Shown: positions 1-12,058 of the stretch, piece after piece
Position numbering within the stretch: position 1 is the first letter of the stretch
How the letters are laid out: every line of letters starts with the position of its first letter
Program-made: the position numbers and the translations under genes
The notes under the pieces: model-generated
Database searches by the model: none
Told to the model about the DNA's origin: nothing
What the model saw: the letters and a program-made list of their open reading frames with translations, nothing else
Assembly (NCBI GenBank): GCA_017991595.1
Contig: JAGOQJ010000003.1
Coordinates: 62,001-126,000 of the forward strand
Direction: 5' to 3'
Origin: Candidatus Didemnitutus sp.
GTDB taxonomy: Bacteria > Verrucomicrobiota > Verrucomicrobiia > Opitutales > Opitutaceae
DNA length: 64,000 nt

Positions 1-353
1 AGCGCGCGTTTGAGGTGATCGAGACCTTCAACCCGGAACGGCGGCAGATCCTCCGGCTCGGCCCACCAGCCGGCCAGCGTCTCGAAGACGCCGAGCGCGA
101 GGGATTGAAAGTGGGCGAGGGCGAGGGCGCGGCGCTCGAGGGCGGATTTCTCCGGGAAGCAGAGAGCGAGGTTGACCTCGGTAACGTGGCGCCGGATGCG
201 CACGAAGTGGAAGATGAACCAGCCCAGTCCGCGCGCGAGGCGGCGTTTTTCCGGCCAGCTGAGTTCATGCAGCAGGCGGAACAAGCCGAGCACGGCCCAC
301 ATCGGCCAGTGGTTCGGGGTCCAGAGTCGGGTCTGCTCGCTCGCGCGGCTCAT
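1..353 (-). CDS. Lipid A biosynthesis acyltransferase (LpxL/HtrB-like), 3' part outside window
   Basis: This open frame begins at the ATG at 353 and runs off the left edge, so only about 117 N-terminal residues are present. The start reads MSRASEQTRLWTPNHWPM and is followed by a hydrophobic stretch (WAVLGLFRLLHEL). Next come RRLARGLGWFIFHFVRIRR and VTEVNLALCFPEKS, the characteristic N-terminal pattern of LpxL/HtrB lysophospholipid acyltransferases, where each enzyme has an N-x-x-x-x-F-P-E/x segment. These inner-membrane enzymes add secondary acyl chains to lipid A. The catalytic H-x4-D box would lie beyond the edge. The ATG overlaps the stop of the DUF4254 gene by 4 bp (ATGA), so the two are probably cotranscribed. 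Confidence 0.75.
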   Translation of the reverse strand, partial: MSRASEQTRLWTPNHWPMWAVLGLFRLLHELSWPEKRRLARGLGWFIFHFVRIRRHVTEVNLALCFPEKSALERRALALAHFQSLALGVFETLAGWWAEPEDLPPFRVEGLDHLKRA

Positions 354-946
354 GCGCCGCTGGGTTTGGCCGCGTGGCGGTAGAGCTGCGGGTTCAGCGC
401 CGGGTCGTTATACATCTTGAACTGGTAATAGACCGAGAACGTGCGGCGGCGCGCGACGACGTCGGCCAGCAGCTCCTCCAGCGCGGCCGTGAGGTCGGCG
501 CGTTGCTGGCGGATGCGGGCGAGCTTCTCCGCGCATTTGCCGCGGTGCGCCTCGCTGGCGTCGGGGCGCACGGTCTCCTCGTGCATGTGGTATTCCTTCA
601 GCGCGAGGATCGAGAGGCGGTCGACGATCATGCCGGGCGTCTCGGAGTTGCGCGGGCAGCCGTCGGCGGCGGGCTGGAGGGCGGCCACGATGGTCTTGTC
701 CATCTCCTCGATGAAATTGTTGCGCTCCTGATTGTAGCGGTCGATGGCGCGCTTCGCGCGATAGACGGATTCGGCGCCGAGGTCGTCGCGGCGGGCGATG
801 TCCTCCTCGTGCCAGAGCTGGAAATTGCGCAGGTGATTCTCCGTCACAAGGCGGTCGAAGCCTTCTCCCGTGGCAGCGGGGGCGAGTTCATGCCAAGTGG
901 TGGTCAACCGGGCTTGCAGGGCGGCGATGGCGGAGGCGCGAAACAT
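350..946 (-). CDS. DUF4254 family protein
   Basis: This 198-residue protein has no signal peptide or TM segment. The N-terminal half contains the pattern ENHLRNFQLWHEEDIARR followed by a K/R-I-D-x-x-N-Q-x-R-N-x-x-I-E helix. That is the signature of the DUF4254 family, found in Gram-negative bacteria next to lipopolysaccharide genes. A second histidine-rich element, LALKEYHMHEET, lies mid-protein. The biochemical function is unknown. It overlaps the downstream LpxL-like gene by 4 bp and follows an epimerase gene on the same strand, so a role in lipid A or core assembly is a reasonable guess, but only from context. The frame is supported by the length, the coupling and the family match. Confidence 0.8.
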   Translation of the reverse strand: MFRASAIAALQARLTTTWHELAPAATGEGFDRLVTENHLRNFQLWHEEDIARRDDLGAESVYRAKRAIDRYNQERNNFIEEMDKTIVAALQPAADGCPRNSETPGMIVDRLSILALKEYHMHEETVRPDASEAHRGKCAEKLARIRQQRADLTAALEELLADVVARRRTFSVYYQFKMYNDPALNPQLYRHAAKPSGA

Positions 947-1024
947 GGTGGAATGGCCGCGCAGTGTGGGCGCATGGCGCGCGGCATGGCAAGAGTGGCT
1001 TGGCCGGTGGCGCGGACGCTTCGC

Positions 1025-1936
1025 TCACGTCGCGCTCATGGCGCCTTGGCTTCGCGCCGCACGGCGGATGCCTTCCGCGAGGCTCACGAGCGGGTGCCAA
1101 CCGGTGGCCGCGCAGAAGCGATCGTTGCTCAGGCGGCTGTCGTGCACGTCCCATGCGGGCGCCTCGGCCCGCTGCTCGGCGATGGTCCGGCCGGTCTCGC
1201 GCTGCACCAGATCGAGCACCTCGCGGATGGTGTGGGATTCACCGGCGCAGAGGTTGAACGTGCCGTCGAGCCGCCGGGCGAGCGCCAGTTCCAGCCCGGA
1301 GAGAAAGTCGGTGTAATGGAGGAAATCCTTCCGCGCCGAACCGTCGCCCCACAAGGTCAGCACGTCTCCGCTCAACGCGCAGCGCAGTGCGTGCGGGACG
1401 ATGCCCTGCATGCGAGCCGGATCGACCGGGTAGCCGTAGGGATTCGAAATGCGCAGGATCGCGCAGGGCAGACCGGTGCGGGCGGCGTGGGTGCGCACGA
1501 TCTCCTCGGCGGCGAGCTTGGCGCGCCCGTAGTGGCCGATGGGCTGACAGGCGTCGTCCTCGCGGCTCGGGCGGCCCGGGGCGTTGCCGTAAACGGCACC
1601 GCCGGTGGAAAAAAACACGAAATGAGGCCGCTCACCCGCGCGTGCGGCGCTTGTGGCGTCGAGCAGGCGTTGCAGGAGCGGGAGGTCGCGGTGCCATTCT
1701 CCGCCCGGGTCGCGCTCCGAGGTGGCGGGCAGCGTGCTCCAGCCGAGGTGCAACAGACTGTCGCCGGGCCCGAGCGTCGCGGGATTTTCCAACTCCCGCA
1801 GATCGTGCCAGCCGTCGGCGGCGGTGCGCGAGTAGAGCTGGACCTCGTGGCCGGAGGCGCGGAATCGCTCCGCCACCAGCGCCGCGAGACGGCCCCGGCC
1901 GCCGGTGAGGTGGAGACGCTGGCCCGTGGCACGCAT
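1025..1936 (-). CDS. NAD-dependent epimerase/dehydratase (extended SDR)
   Basis: About 303 residues from the ATG at 1936, chosen because the Rossmann glycine motif (LTGGRGRLAALVAERF) follows directly; an upstream in-frame start at 2029 would add an unlikely 31-residue leader. An F-F-S-T-G-G-A-V-Y-G segment supplies the SDR Ser region, and GHYGRAKLAAEEIV supplies the YxxxK dyad. Asn-Pro-Tyr-Gly (SNPYG) follows, as in nucleotide-sugar epimerases and reductases. The likely substrate is an NDP-hexose, acted on in the cytoplasm. It lies upstream of DUF4254 and the acyltransferase, and back to back with glycosyltransferases, so it probably feeds LPS or another glycan. Exact substrate not deducible. 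Confidence 0.85.
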   Translation of the reverse strand: MRATGQRLHLTGGRGRLAALVAERFRASGHEVQLYSRTAADGWHDLRELENPATLGPGDSLLHLGWSTLPATSERDPGGEWHRDLPLLQRLLDATSAARAGERPHFVFFSTGGAVYGNAPGRPSREDDACQPIGHYGRAKLAAEEIVRTHAARTGLPCAILRISNPYGYPVDPARMQGIVPHALRCALSGDVLTLWGDGSARKDFLHYTDFLSGLELALARRLDGTFNLCAGESHTIREVLDLVQRETGRTIAEQRAEAPAWDVHDSRLSNDRFCAATGWHPLVSLAEGIRRAARSQGAMSAT

Positions 1937-2037
1937 CGGCGGACGCTGGCAGGGCGGGGCGCGACTTGGCAAGCGCGGGGCGGCGAGTTGCATTTCGCTC
2001 TGTCCAAGCGCCGCGCCAGCCGCTAACACGCACCGCC

Positions 2038-2754
2038 ATGGTCAATGTCATCTGCATGAAGTGGGGCACCAAATACGGCGCCGAATACGTCAATCGGCTC
2101 CGCTCGATGCTCACGCGCCACCTTCGGCGGCCGCACCGGTTCGTGTGTTTCACGGATGACGGCACCGGCCTCGGGCCGGGCATCGAGGTGCTGCCGCTGC
2201 CACCGATGAACCTGCCGGCGGACAAGGAGCGCGGCTGGCGCAAGCTCTCGACCTTCGGCGCGCCGCTGTTCGACCTGACCGGACCGACGCTTTTCATCGA
2301 CCTCGACGTCGTGATCACGGATTCCGTCGACCCGTTCTTCGATCATCCGGGCGAGTTTTGCATCATCCACGACTGGGCGAAGCCGTGGCGCATCACGGGC
2401 AATTCCTCCGTCTATCGCTTCGAGGCCAACAAGCACCCGGAGATCCTCGATTACTTCCTGCGCAACATCGACCGCGTGAAGAGCGAGGTGCGCAATGAGC
2501 AGGAATATCTCACGCGCGAGATGCACCGCAAGGGTCTGCTGACCTACTGGCCGAAGGAGTGGTGCGTGAGCTTCAAATACGGCTGCCTGCCGAAGTTTCC
2601 CCTCAATCTCGTCAAGGCCCCCGTGTTGCCCGCGGGCGCGCGCATCGTGATCTTCCACGGCACGCCCAACCCGCCCGACGCCATCCACGGGCACCGCAAG
2701 GGTCTGCTCCGCCGCGCGCTGCCCACGGCGTGGGTCGCCGAGCACTGGCGCTGA
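2038..2754 (+). CDS. Putative GT-A-fold glycosyltransferase
   Basis: 238 residues from the ATG at 2038 (MVNVICMKWGTKYG). The order of elements matches small GT-A-like nucleotide-sugar transferases: an N-terminal beta strand, a short HRFVCFTDD segment, then the acidic box LFIDLDVVITDSVDPFFD, whose D-x-D could bind the metal and the sugar nucleotide. An IVIFHGTPNPPDAIHGH segment sits near the C terminus. There is no signal peptide. It is divergent to the epimerase gene and 67 bp upstream of a heptosyltransferase-like gene, which points to LPS core or surface glycan assembly. Donor and acceptor are unknown. Confidence 0.7.
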   Translation: MVNVICMKWGTKYGAEYVNRLRSMLTRHLRRPHRFVCFTDDGTGLGPGIEVLPLPPMNLPADKERGWRKLSTFGAPLFDLTGPTLFIDLDVVITDSVDPFFDHPGEFCIIHDWAKPWRITGNSSVYRFEANKHPEILDYFLRNIDRVKSEVRNEQEYLTREMHRKGLLTYWPKEWCVSFKYGCLPKFPLNLVKAPVLPAGARIVIFHGTPNPPDAIHGHRKGLLRRALPTAWVAEHWR

Positions 2755-2821
2755 GCGGGCGGGGCGCGCGCGACTCACGGACGGCTTGCCAACGTCGCGC
2801 GCGCAGTCGCACGATGGCGTC

Positions 2822-3784
2822 ATGCGTCAGCTCCTCGTCATCCAGCCTTCCGCCCTCGGCGACATCGCCCACGGCTTGCAGGTGGTCGGCGCGTTGCGGG
2901 CGCAGCAGCCGGACTGGCAGGTTTCCTGGATCGTGCGCGATATCTTCGCGCCGCTGGTGCGGGCCAGCGCGACAGTGGACCGCGTGTTCGTCTTCCGCCG
3001 GCACGGCGGCGTGCGCGGGTTTTTCGCGTTGATGCGCGAAGTGCGGCAGCACCGGTTCGATGCGGTGCTGGACATGCAGGGCCTGCTGCGCTCGGGGTTG
3101 ATGCTGAAATGGACCCACGCGCAGCGAAAGATCGGCCGCGCCGATGCGCGCGAGGGCGCTACACTCTTCTACGATTCCACCATCGCCGCGCCGCAGCCGC
3201 CCGTGCATCCGTTGGAGCGATTGCTCGGTTTCTGTCCGGTGCTCGGGGCCGAGCCGCGGCTGGCGGGACCGCTGGAATTTCGCCACGGCAGCAAGCTCAC
3301 ACTCTCGTTCATGGAACCGTGGCGCGGGCAGCGTCCGGTGCTGATGTTCCCCGACAGCGGCCGCGAGGAGCGCAAGTGGAACGGCTTCGGCGCGCTCGCC
3401 TCGCTGCTCGTGCGCGAGTGCGGCCGCAAGGTCGTGTGGGCCGGCACGCATTACCAGCCCTGCCGCGAGGCGTTTCCGGATGGCGCCTTCCTCAATCTCA
3501 CGGGCAACACCAGCCTCACCTCGCTCACCTCGCTGATCAGCGCGGCCGACTGGGTCATCTCCAACGACAGCGGCGCGATGCATCTCGCCGCCGCCATGGG
3601 CGCGCGGACGATCGGCCTCTTCGGGCCCACCGATCCGCAGGTGCGCGGGCCCTATCCGCTGACCGCCGCGACCAACCACGCCATCCAGGCCCCGGTGGGC
3701 GACTTGCGCCTGCTGCCGGCCAAGGAGGTCTTCGCGCGCTTCCGCCGCATCAAGGCGCAGGCGGGCGCCGCGCCGTCGCCCTGA
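2822..3784 (+). CDS. Glycosyltransferase family 9 (heptosyltransferase-like)
   Basis: 320 residues from the ATG at 2822 (MRQLLVIQPSALGDIAHGLQ), which is the typical GT9 N terminus with the conserved acceptor-side Asp in S-A-L-G-D-I. The C-terminal half has NDSGAMHLAAAMGARTIGLF followed by GPTDP, the ADP-heptose-binding signature of WaaC/WaaF/WaaQ. The family transfers L-glycero-D-manno-heptose to LPS inner core on the cytoplasmic face of the inner membrane. The protein is somewhat shorter than WaaF (about 348 aa). An upstream in-frame start at 2786 gives an implausible leader. It sits between a GT-A-like gene and serS. Confidence 0.85.
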   Translation: MRQLLVIQPSALGDIAHGLQVVGALRAQQPDWQVSWIVRDIFAPLVRASATVDRVFVFRRHGGVRGFFALMREVRQHRFDAVLDMQGLLRSGLMLKWTHAQRKIGRADAREGATLFYDSTIAAPQPPVHPLERLLGFCPVLGAEPRLAGPLEFRHGSKLTLSFMEPWRGQRPVLMFPDSGREERKWNGFGALASLLVRECGRKVVWAGTHYQPCREAFPDGAFLNLTGNTSLTSLTSLISAADWVISNDSGAMHLAAAMGARTIGLFGPTDPQVRGPYPLTAATNHAIQAPVGDLRLLPAKEVFARFRRIKAQAGAAPSP

Positions 3785-3797
3785 CGCGCCCAATTTT

Positions 3798-3822
3798 CGG
3801 TTTGGTTGCCGCCGCCAAACCG
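3798..3822 (+). other. Hairpin in the serS leader
   Basis: Perfect 8-bp inverted repeat CGGTTTGG / CCAAACCG with a 9-nt loop, 14 bp after the GT9 stop and 19 bp before the serS ATG. There is no T-run behind it, so it is a weak terminator at best. It could instead be a structured 5' leader of serS. Confidence 0.4.
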
Positions 3823-3841
3823 TCATCTACTCCCTCTCCTT

Positions 3842-5113
<1,272 letters not shown>

Positions 5114-5153
5114 GCGGCGCCTGCTGTTTCCCGTCGCGCGGCCGAGCCGTCCC

Positions 5154-6173
5154 ATGCCCCGGCCAACCCGACTCGCCGACTTGCCCGCCCGCGCGTTGCG
5201 GTTGGCCGAGCTGTTGCCGCTCGCGCGCCTGCATCCCGCCGTGCTGGCTACGGTGAGCGGCGCGCGCGCGCGCGGACCGTGGTGCGTCGCCTTCTCGGGT
5301 GGCGCCGATTCTCTCGCGTTGCTGTTGTTGCTCTGGGCGCACTGGCCGGAGCGGCGCCGCCAGTTGGTCGCGCTGCATTTCAACCATCGCCTGCGCGGAC
5401 GGGCTGCGGCGGCGGATGCGCGTTTTTGCCTTCAGGTCTGCGCCGCGCTCGGGATCCGCGGTCGGGTGGGCGAGTGGCGCGATGCGCCGAAGGCACCGAG
5501 CGAGGCCGAGGCGCGCACGGCGCGGCAGGCTTTCTTCGCCCGCGAGATGAAGCGCCGCCGCGCACGCCTGCTCTGGCTCGCGCACCAGCAGGACGATGTG
5601 GCGGAGACGTTGCTCATGCGCCTCGCGCGCGGCAGCGGCACGGCCGGGCTCGCGGCTCCGCGCCCGGTGCAGGCGCGGCCGGGCGAACTGCGGCTCCGGC
5701 CCCTGCTCATGCTGGCCAAGCGCGACCTCGTGACCGCGCTGCGCTCGGCGGGGATCTCTTGGCGCGAGGACGCAACGAACGCGACCGAGGCGTATTTCCG
5801 CAACCGGGTCCGCCAAAATGTAATGCCTGCTTGGCAGCGCGCGGCCGGTCGCGATGTGTTGGGTGGCGTGGCGTTGTCCCGCGAGCGCCTGGAGGAGGAC
5901 GATGCGGCGTTGGAGATGTGGCTCGAGGGTTTGGCGGCGTTTGACCGGCGCGGCCGCTTGCTGCTGGCCCCGTTGGTGGACAAGCCGCTCGCGCTGTGGC
6001 GCCGGGCTCTGCATCGGTGGCTGTTGCGCCACCGTCCGGACACCGATCTTTCGCGACAGGGATTCGAGCAATTTCTGGCGCTGGTCCGGCGCGGCGCCGA
6101 CACGCGCTTCAGCCTCGGGCGCAGCGCGTTTGCCGTTTTGCGCGCCGGCCGGCTCGAACTGCGGCGGGTCTGA
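5154..6173 (+). CDS. tilS: tRNA(Ile)-lysidine synthase
   Basis: 339 residues from the ATG at 5154. The PP-loop ATP-pyrophosphatase motif is AFSGGADSLALL, with SGGADS at about residues 48-53. Further TilS marks are HFNHRLRG, W-L-A-H-Q-Q-D-D-V-A-E-T-x-L-M-R-L-A-R-G-S-G and the F-R-N-R-V-R segment. The enzyme converts C34 of tRNA-Ile(CAU) to lysidine so that AUA is read as Ile. The tilS-ftsH order seen here occurs in many bacteria. It is shorter than E. coli TilS (432 aa), because the C-terminal TilS-C domain is reduced or absent. Confidence 0.93.
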   Translation: MPRPTRLADLPARALRLAELLPLARLHPAVLATVSGARARGPWCVAFSGGADSLALLLLLWAHWPERRRQLVALHFNHRLRGRAAAADARFCLQVCAALGIRGRVGEWRDAPKAPSEAEARTARQAFFAREMKRRRARLLWLAHQQDDVAETLLMRLARGSGTAGLAAPRPVQARPGELRLRPLLMLAKRDLVTALRSAGISWREDATNATEAYFRNRVRQNVMPAWQRAAGRDVLGGVALSRERLEEDDAALEMWLEGLAAFDRRGRLLLAPLVDKPLALWRRALHRWLLRHRPDTDLSRQGFEQFLALVRRGADTRFSLGRSAFAVLRAGRLELRRV

Positions 6174-6271
6174 ATCCGTTCCGATTTCCGGGCGAAATTC
6201 CTCCTGCCGGGCGTTTGACTTATCCGGGTGGAACCTCCACGTTCGCCAACCAGTCCCAAAATACCTTCCGC

Positions 6272-8278
<2,007 letters not shown>

Positions 8279-8303
8279 GCGCCGGCTTCTGCCGCACCTT
8301 TTC

Positions 8304-8330
8304 AGCCGGGCCGTGAGGCCCGGCTTTTTA
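8304..8330 (+). terminator. Rho-independent terminator after ftsH
   Basis: 9-bp perfect stem AGCCGGGCC / GGCCCGGCT with a GTGA tetraloop, followed directly by TTTT. It lies 25 bp after the ftsH stop and separates ftsH from ugd. Confidence 0.9.
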
Positions 8331-8455
8331 ATGCCCCGCGTCCGGCCTGTGCCAGCGCGCTTGCGGTCGCTTTCCGGCGTCGTTCGCGCTTAGCCTCTCC
8401 TCAAAATCGTCCTTGGATTCCGCTCTGTCGGGCGGCAACCTACACGCTCTTATCC

Positions 8456-9817
8456 ATGAAAATCTGTTGTATTGGCGCGGGTTACGTCGGCGGTCCCACG
8501 ATGGCGATGATCGCCCAGAAATGCCCGGACATCCAAGTCACGGTCGTCGACATGAACGCCGCGCGCATTGCGGCTTGGAACAGCGACCAGCTGCCAATCT
8601 ACGAGCCCGGCCTTGATGCCGTCGTGCGCGAGGCGCGCGGACGCAACCTGCATTTTTCGACCGACGTGGTCGCCGCGATCAAGACCGCGGACATGATCTT
8701 CGTGTCGGTCAACACGCCCACCAAGACCTACGGCGTCGGCGCCGGCCGCGCGGCCGATCTGCGCTACATCGAGTCGGTGGCGCGCACCATCGCCCAACAC
8801 GCGACGGGTCGGAAGATCATCGTCGAGAAGTCGACCATCCCGGTGAAGACCGCCGAGTCGATCCGCACCATCCTCGCCGCCAACAGCAACGGCCTGCACG
8901 CGCAGGTGCTCTCCAACCCTGAGTTTCTCGCCGAAGGCACTGCCGTTGCCGACCTGAACAACCCCGACCGCGTCCTCATTGGTGGCGAGCGTTCGGCGGA
9001 AGGCGACGCTGCGGTCAAGGTGCTGGCCGACATCTATGCCCGCTGGGTGCCGCGCGATCGCGTCATCACGACCAACCTCTGGTCGTCGGAACTCTCCAAG
9101 CTCGTTGCCAACGCCTTCCTCGCCCAGCGCATCTCCTCGATCAACTCCATCTCCGCGCTCTGCGAGGCGACCGGCGCCGACGTCGACGAGGTGGCCCACG
9201 CCATCGGCAAGGACAGTCGTATCGGCCCCAAATTCCTCAAGGCTTCCGTCGGTTTCGGCGGCTCCTGTTTCCAGAAGGACATCCTCAACCTGACCTACCT
9301 CTGCGAGAGCTTCGGTCTGCCCGAGGTCGCCGCCTACTGGCATCAAGTCGTGGCGATGAACGACTGGCAGAAACACCGTTTCGCCAGCCGCATCGTGCGT
9401 GAGCTCTTCAACACCGTCGCCGACAAGAAAATCGCCGTGCTCGGTTTCGCCTTCAAGAAGGACACCAACGACACGCGCGAATCCGCCGCGATCAACGTCT
9501 GCCGCGACCTGCTCGCGGAGCACGCCAAGGTGTGCGTTTACGATCCGAAGGTCCCGGCTGAGGAAATCCTGCACGACGTGCTCGGCAAGGGTGCCAACGA
9601 CCCGCGCCTCACGATCGCGCACTCCGCTTACGAGGCCTGCGCCGGGGCGCACGCCGTGGCTATCGTCACCGAGTGGGACGAGTTCAAGCAGCTCGATTAC
9701 CGGAAAATCTACGAGGCGATGCCGAAGCCGGCTTTTCTGTTCGATGGACGCAACATCGTCGACCTCGCCGCGCTGCGGCAGATCGGTTTCCGCGCCCACG
9801 GCATCGGCAAACCCTGA
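8456..9817 (+). CDS. ugd: UDP-glucose 6-dehydrogenase, eukaryotic-type
   Basis: 453 residues. The N-terminal Rossmann motif is GAGYVGGP (residues 7-14). The central dimerisation helix contains [20 protein letters not shown]. The catalytic cysteine is C271 in [14 protein letters not shown], and the C-terminal domain begins [20 protein letters not shown]. The enzyme oxidises UDP-glucose to UDP-glucuronate with two NAD+. The protein follows animal and plant UGDH almost word for word in its central and C-terminal parts and resembles them more than the shorter E. coli type. UDP-GlcA could serve the large glycan locus downstream. The gene has its own intergenic region after the ftsH terminator. Confidence 0.95.
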   Translation: MKICCIGAGYVGGPTMAMIAQKCPDIQVTVVDMNAARIAAWNSDQLPIYEPGLDAVVREARGRNLHFSTDVVAAIKTADMIFVSVNTPTKTYGVGAGRAADLRYIESVARTIAQHATGRKIIVEKSTIPVKTAESIRTILAANSNGLHAQVLSNPEFLAEGTAVADLNNPDRVLIGGERSAEGDAAVKVLADIYARWVPRDRVITTNLWSSELSKLVANAFLAQRISSINSISALCEATGADVDEVAHAIGKDSRIGPKFLKASVGFGGSCFQKDILNLTYLCESFGLPEVAAYWHQVVAMNDWQKHRFASRIVRELFNTVADKKIAVLGFAFKKDTNDTRESAAINVCRDLLAEHAKVCVYDPKVPAEEILHDVLGKGANDPRLTIAHSAYEACAGAHAVAIVTEWDEFKQLDYRKIYEAMPKPAFLFDGRNIVDLAALRQIGFRAHGIGKP

Positions 9818-9899
9818 GTGGCGTGCGGATGGAGCGTGATCCCACTCCCGGTGCGCCGCGCCGCTCGCGCCGGAGCCACGGCTGACTATCTTGGGTGAC

Positions 9900-10754
9900 A
9901 TGGCTTCATCCGCAGGCGACGAATCCCGGATCGGCATCGTGCTCTCGGGCGGCGGCGTGCGCGGCGTCGCGCACATCGGCGTGTTGCGCGCGTTGCTGGA
10001 GGCCGGCGTGGAGCCGCAGTGGGTGGCCGGCACGAGCGCCGGTGCCCTCGTCGGCGCGCTGTATGCGGCGGGCCGTGCGCCGCGCGAGATCCTCGACGTG
10101 TTCCTCGAGACCGATCCGCTGCGGGTCACCAAGCTCGCCTTCGGCAAACCGGGCTTCATCGACTCGGCCAAATATGTGGAGACGTTCAGCCGTTATTTTC
10201 CGGTGGATTCCTTCGCGGCGCTCCCGCGGCGGCTCTTCGTGGTCGCCACCGACCTGTTGAGCGGCGAACCGCGCGTCTTCGACCGCGGGCCCGTGGTGCG
10301 GGCGATCGTCGCCTCCGCGAGCGTGCCGATGGTCTATGCCCCGCTCGAGATCGACGGACGCAGCTACGGCGACGGCGGCATCGTGGACAATTTCCCGGCG
10401 CGGCTGCTGCACGGACAGTGCGACTGCCTGATCGGCTCGCATGTCAGCCCGTTGCGGGAGCTGACGCCCGGCGAGCTCGGCTCCTCCCTCGCCGTGCTCG
10501 AGCGGGCCCTCGAGATCGGGATGTTCCACAAGGCCCGGGCGGACTTTGCGCTCTGCGACGTGGTGATCCAGCCGGCGGACGTGGTCGGCATCTCGATGTT
10601 CGACACGAAGCGCATGATCGAGATCGAGGCCGTCGGCTACGCCGCGGCGAAGCAACGCTTGTCCGAGGTGCTCCAAGCCGCGGAGCGGGCCAGAAGTGCA
10701 GCGGCCAAGCGATCCCGCGTTCGGCTCCCGTTGAAGGAGCGGAAGCCTGAGTAG
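9900..10754 (+). CDS. Patatin-like phospholipase (RssA-type)
   Basis: 284 residues from the ATG at 9900; a TTG three codons upstream is less likely. The oxyanion-hole box is SGGGVRGVAHIGVLRAL, the nucleophile elbow is GTSAG (Ser46), and the partner aspartate is in DGGIVDNFP (Asp158). This makes the Ser-Asp dyad of patatin lipid acyl hydrolases complete. There is no signal peptide or TM segment, so it should act in the cytoplasm, perhaps on membrane lipids. Bacterial RssA/YchK homologues are poorly characterised. It lies 82 bp after ugd on the same strand and converges with the DUF1501 gene. Confidence 0.88.
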   Translation: MASSAGDESRIGIVLSGGGVRGVAHIGVLRALLEAGVEPQWVAGTSAGALVGALYAAGRAPREILDVFLETDPLRVTKLAFGKPGFIDSAKYVETFSRYFPVDSFAALPRRLFVVATDLLSGEPRVFDRGPVVRAIVASASVPMVYAPLEIDGRSYGDGGIVDNFPARLLHGQCDCLIGSHVSPLRELTPGELGSSLAVLERALEIGMFHKARADFALCDVVIQPADVVGISMFDTKRMIEIEAVGYAAAKQRLSEVLQAAERARSAAAKRSRVRLPLKERKPE

Positions 10755-10780
10755 ATCGCTTAGCTCAACGGCTCGCGCGC

Positions 10781-12055
10781 TCAAGTTGCGCCGCGGCGGA
10801 CGAAGTCGAGGACCTTGTGCTTGGTCCCGAGCACGGCCTGCGCGTCGCAGTGGAGCCAGCGGTCGAGGACGGTGGCGTAGACGGAGCGGAAATCGGTCGA
10901 GTAGGTGAGGTCCTCGTTGTGGTCGAGGTCGAGGTTCGGCGCTGTCCCGTGGATGCCGGCCTTCACGCCCGCACCCAGCACGAAGAGCGGGGCGGCAGTG
11001 CCGTGGTCGGTGCCGCGGCTCTCGTTCTCGCTCGGGCGGCGGCCGAACTCGGAGAAGGTCATCGTCAGCACCTGGCCGTCGAGCCGCTTGCCCTCGAGGT
11101 CGCGCTGGAAGGCGGCGAGGCCCTCGCTGAGCGTTTTCAGGAGATTGGCGTGGTTGCCGGCCTGGTTCACGTGCGTGTCGAAACCGCCGAGCGAAACGTA
11201 ATAGACGCGCGTGGCGTTGCCGGCGGCGATGAGCGCGGCGACGTTGCGCAGCGAGCCCGCGAAGGCGTTGGCCGGATACTCGGCGTCGGGGCGGTAGGCG
11301 CCGAGGATGCGCTGGAATTTCTTCTCCGTGACGAGCGCGTCCATCATCGTGTGGCGGAGGTAGCCGGCGTTGGCCTCGTGCTCGTGGTCGTCGCCGTGCG
11401 CGGGCGATTGGCGGAGCATCGATTCGAGCAGGGCGAGGTTCTCGCGTCCGCCGCGTCCACCGCGCTGGTTGGGCGCGAGGCTGAACGTGGGGTGCGCGTT
11501 CTCGCTCAGGAATGCCTGCGGCACCTCGCTGCTGATGTTCACGCCGAACGGCGTGCCCTCAGGGAGGCCGGCGCAGGCGTTGTCGAAGTAGCGGCCGAGC
11601 CAGCCGGTGGGCAGGGTCTGCTCGCTCTCGCTCGCGGTCTCCCAAATCTCCATCGAGCGGAAGTGCGAGCGGTTCGGGTTCGGGTAGCCGACGTTCTGCA
11701 CGATGCCGAGTTTGCCTTCGCCGAGGAGGGCGTGCAGCGGGGCGCAGGCGCGATTGAAGGCGAGGGCGTCGTCGATCTTGAGCAACTCCTCCGCGGGCAG
11801 GCCGATGGTCGGGCGCAGCTTGCGGTAGTGCGGATTGGAGTAGGGCACGACGGTGTTGAGGCCGTCGTTGCCGCCGGCGAGCTGCACGAGGACGAGGATG
11901 GTGCGGTCCTTCTCTGCGCGCGGCGCCTCGGCGGCGATGGACTCGACGACGAAAGAGGGGGCGAAGCGGCTGAACGCGAGCAGGCCGATGCCGCGGGCGC
12001 TGAGCTGGAGGAATTCGCGGCGGGTGCTGGGGAGGAAATGCGCGGGGTTTTTCAT
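10781..12055 (-). CDS. DUF1501 family protein with Tat signal
   Basis: 424 residues. The N terminus carries a twin-arginine signal, TRREFLQLSARGIGLLAFSR, ending near A-x-A (SIAAEAPRA), so the protein is probably exported folded. The mature part has LVQLAGGNDGLNTVVPY, H-F-R-S-M-E-I-W and TMTFSEFGRRPSENESRGTDH, which are marks of the DUF1501 family in the alkaline phosphatase-like superfamily. The family is abundant in Planctomycetota and Verrucomicrobiota, and its function is not established. It is 3 bp downstream of a DUF1800 gene, its usual partner. Confidence 0.88.
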   Translation of the reverse strand: MKNPAHFLPSTRREFLQLSARGIGLLAFSRFAPSFVVESIAAEAPRAEKDRTILVLVQLAGGNDGLNTVVPYSNPHYRKLRPTIGLPAEELLKIDDALAFNRACAPLHALLGEGKLGIVQNVGYPNPNRSHFRSMEIWETASESEQTLPTGWLGRYFDNACAGLPEGTPFGVNISSEVPQAFLSENAHPTFSLAPNQRGGRGGRENLALLESMLRQSPAHGDDHEHEANAGYLRHTMMDALVTEKKFQRILGAYRPDAEYPANAFAGSLRNVAALIAAGNATRVYYVSLGGFDTHVNQAGNHANLLKTLSEGLAAFQRDLEGKRLDGQVLTMTFSEFGRRPSENESRGTDHGTAAPLFVLGAGVKAGIHGTAPNLDLDHNEDLTYSTDFRSVYATVLDRWLHCDAQAVLGTKHKVLDFVRRGAT

Positions 12056-12058
12056 CGT

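Noticed and set aside
6215-6243. TTGACT followed by a possible -10 ahead of ftsH
   Set aside because: The -35-like hexamer is good but no -10 with fair match lies 16-18 bp downstream, so no promoter was called.
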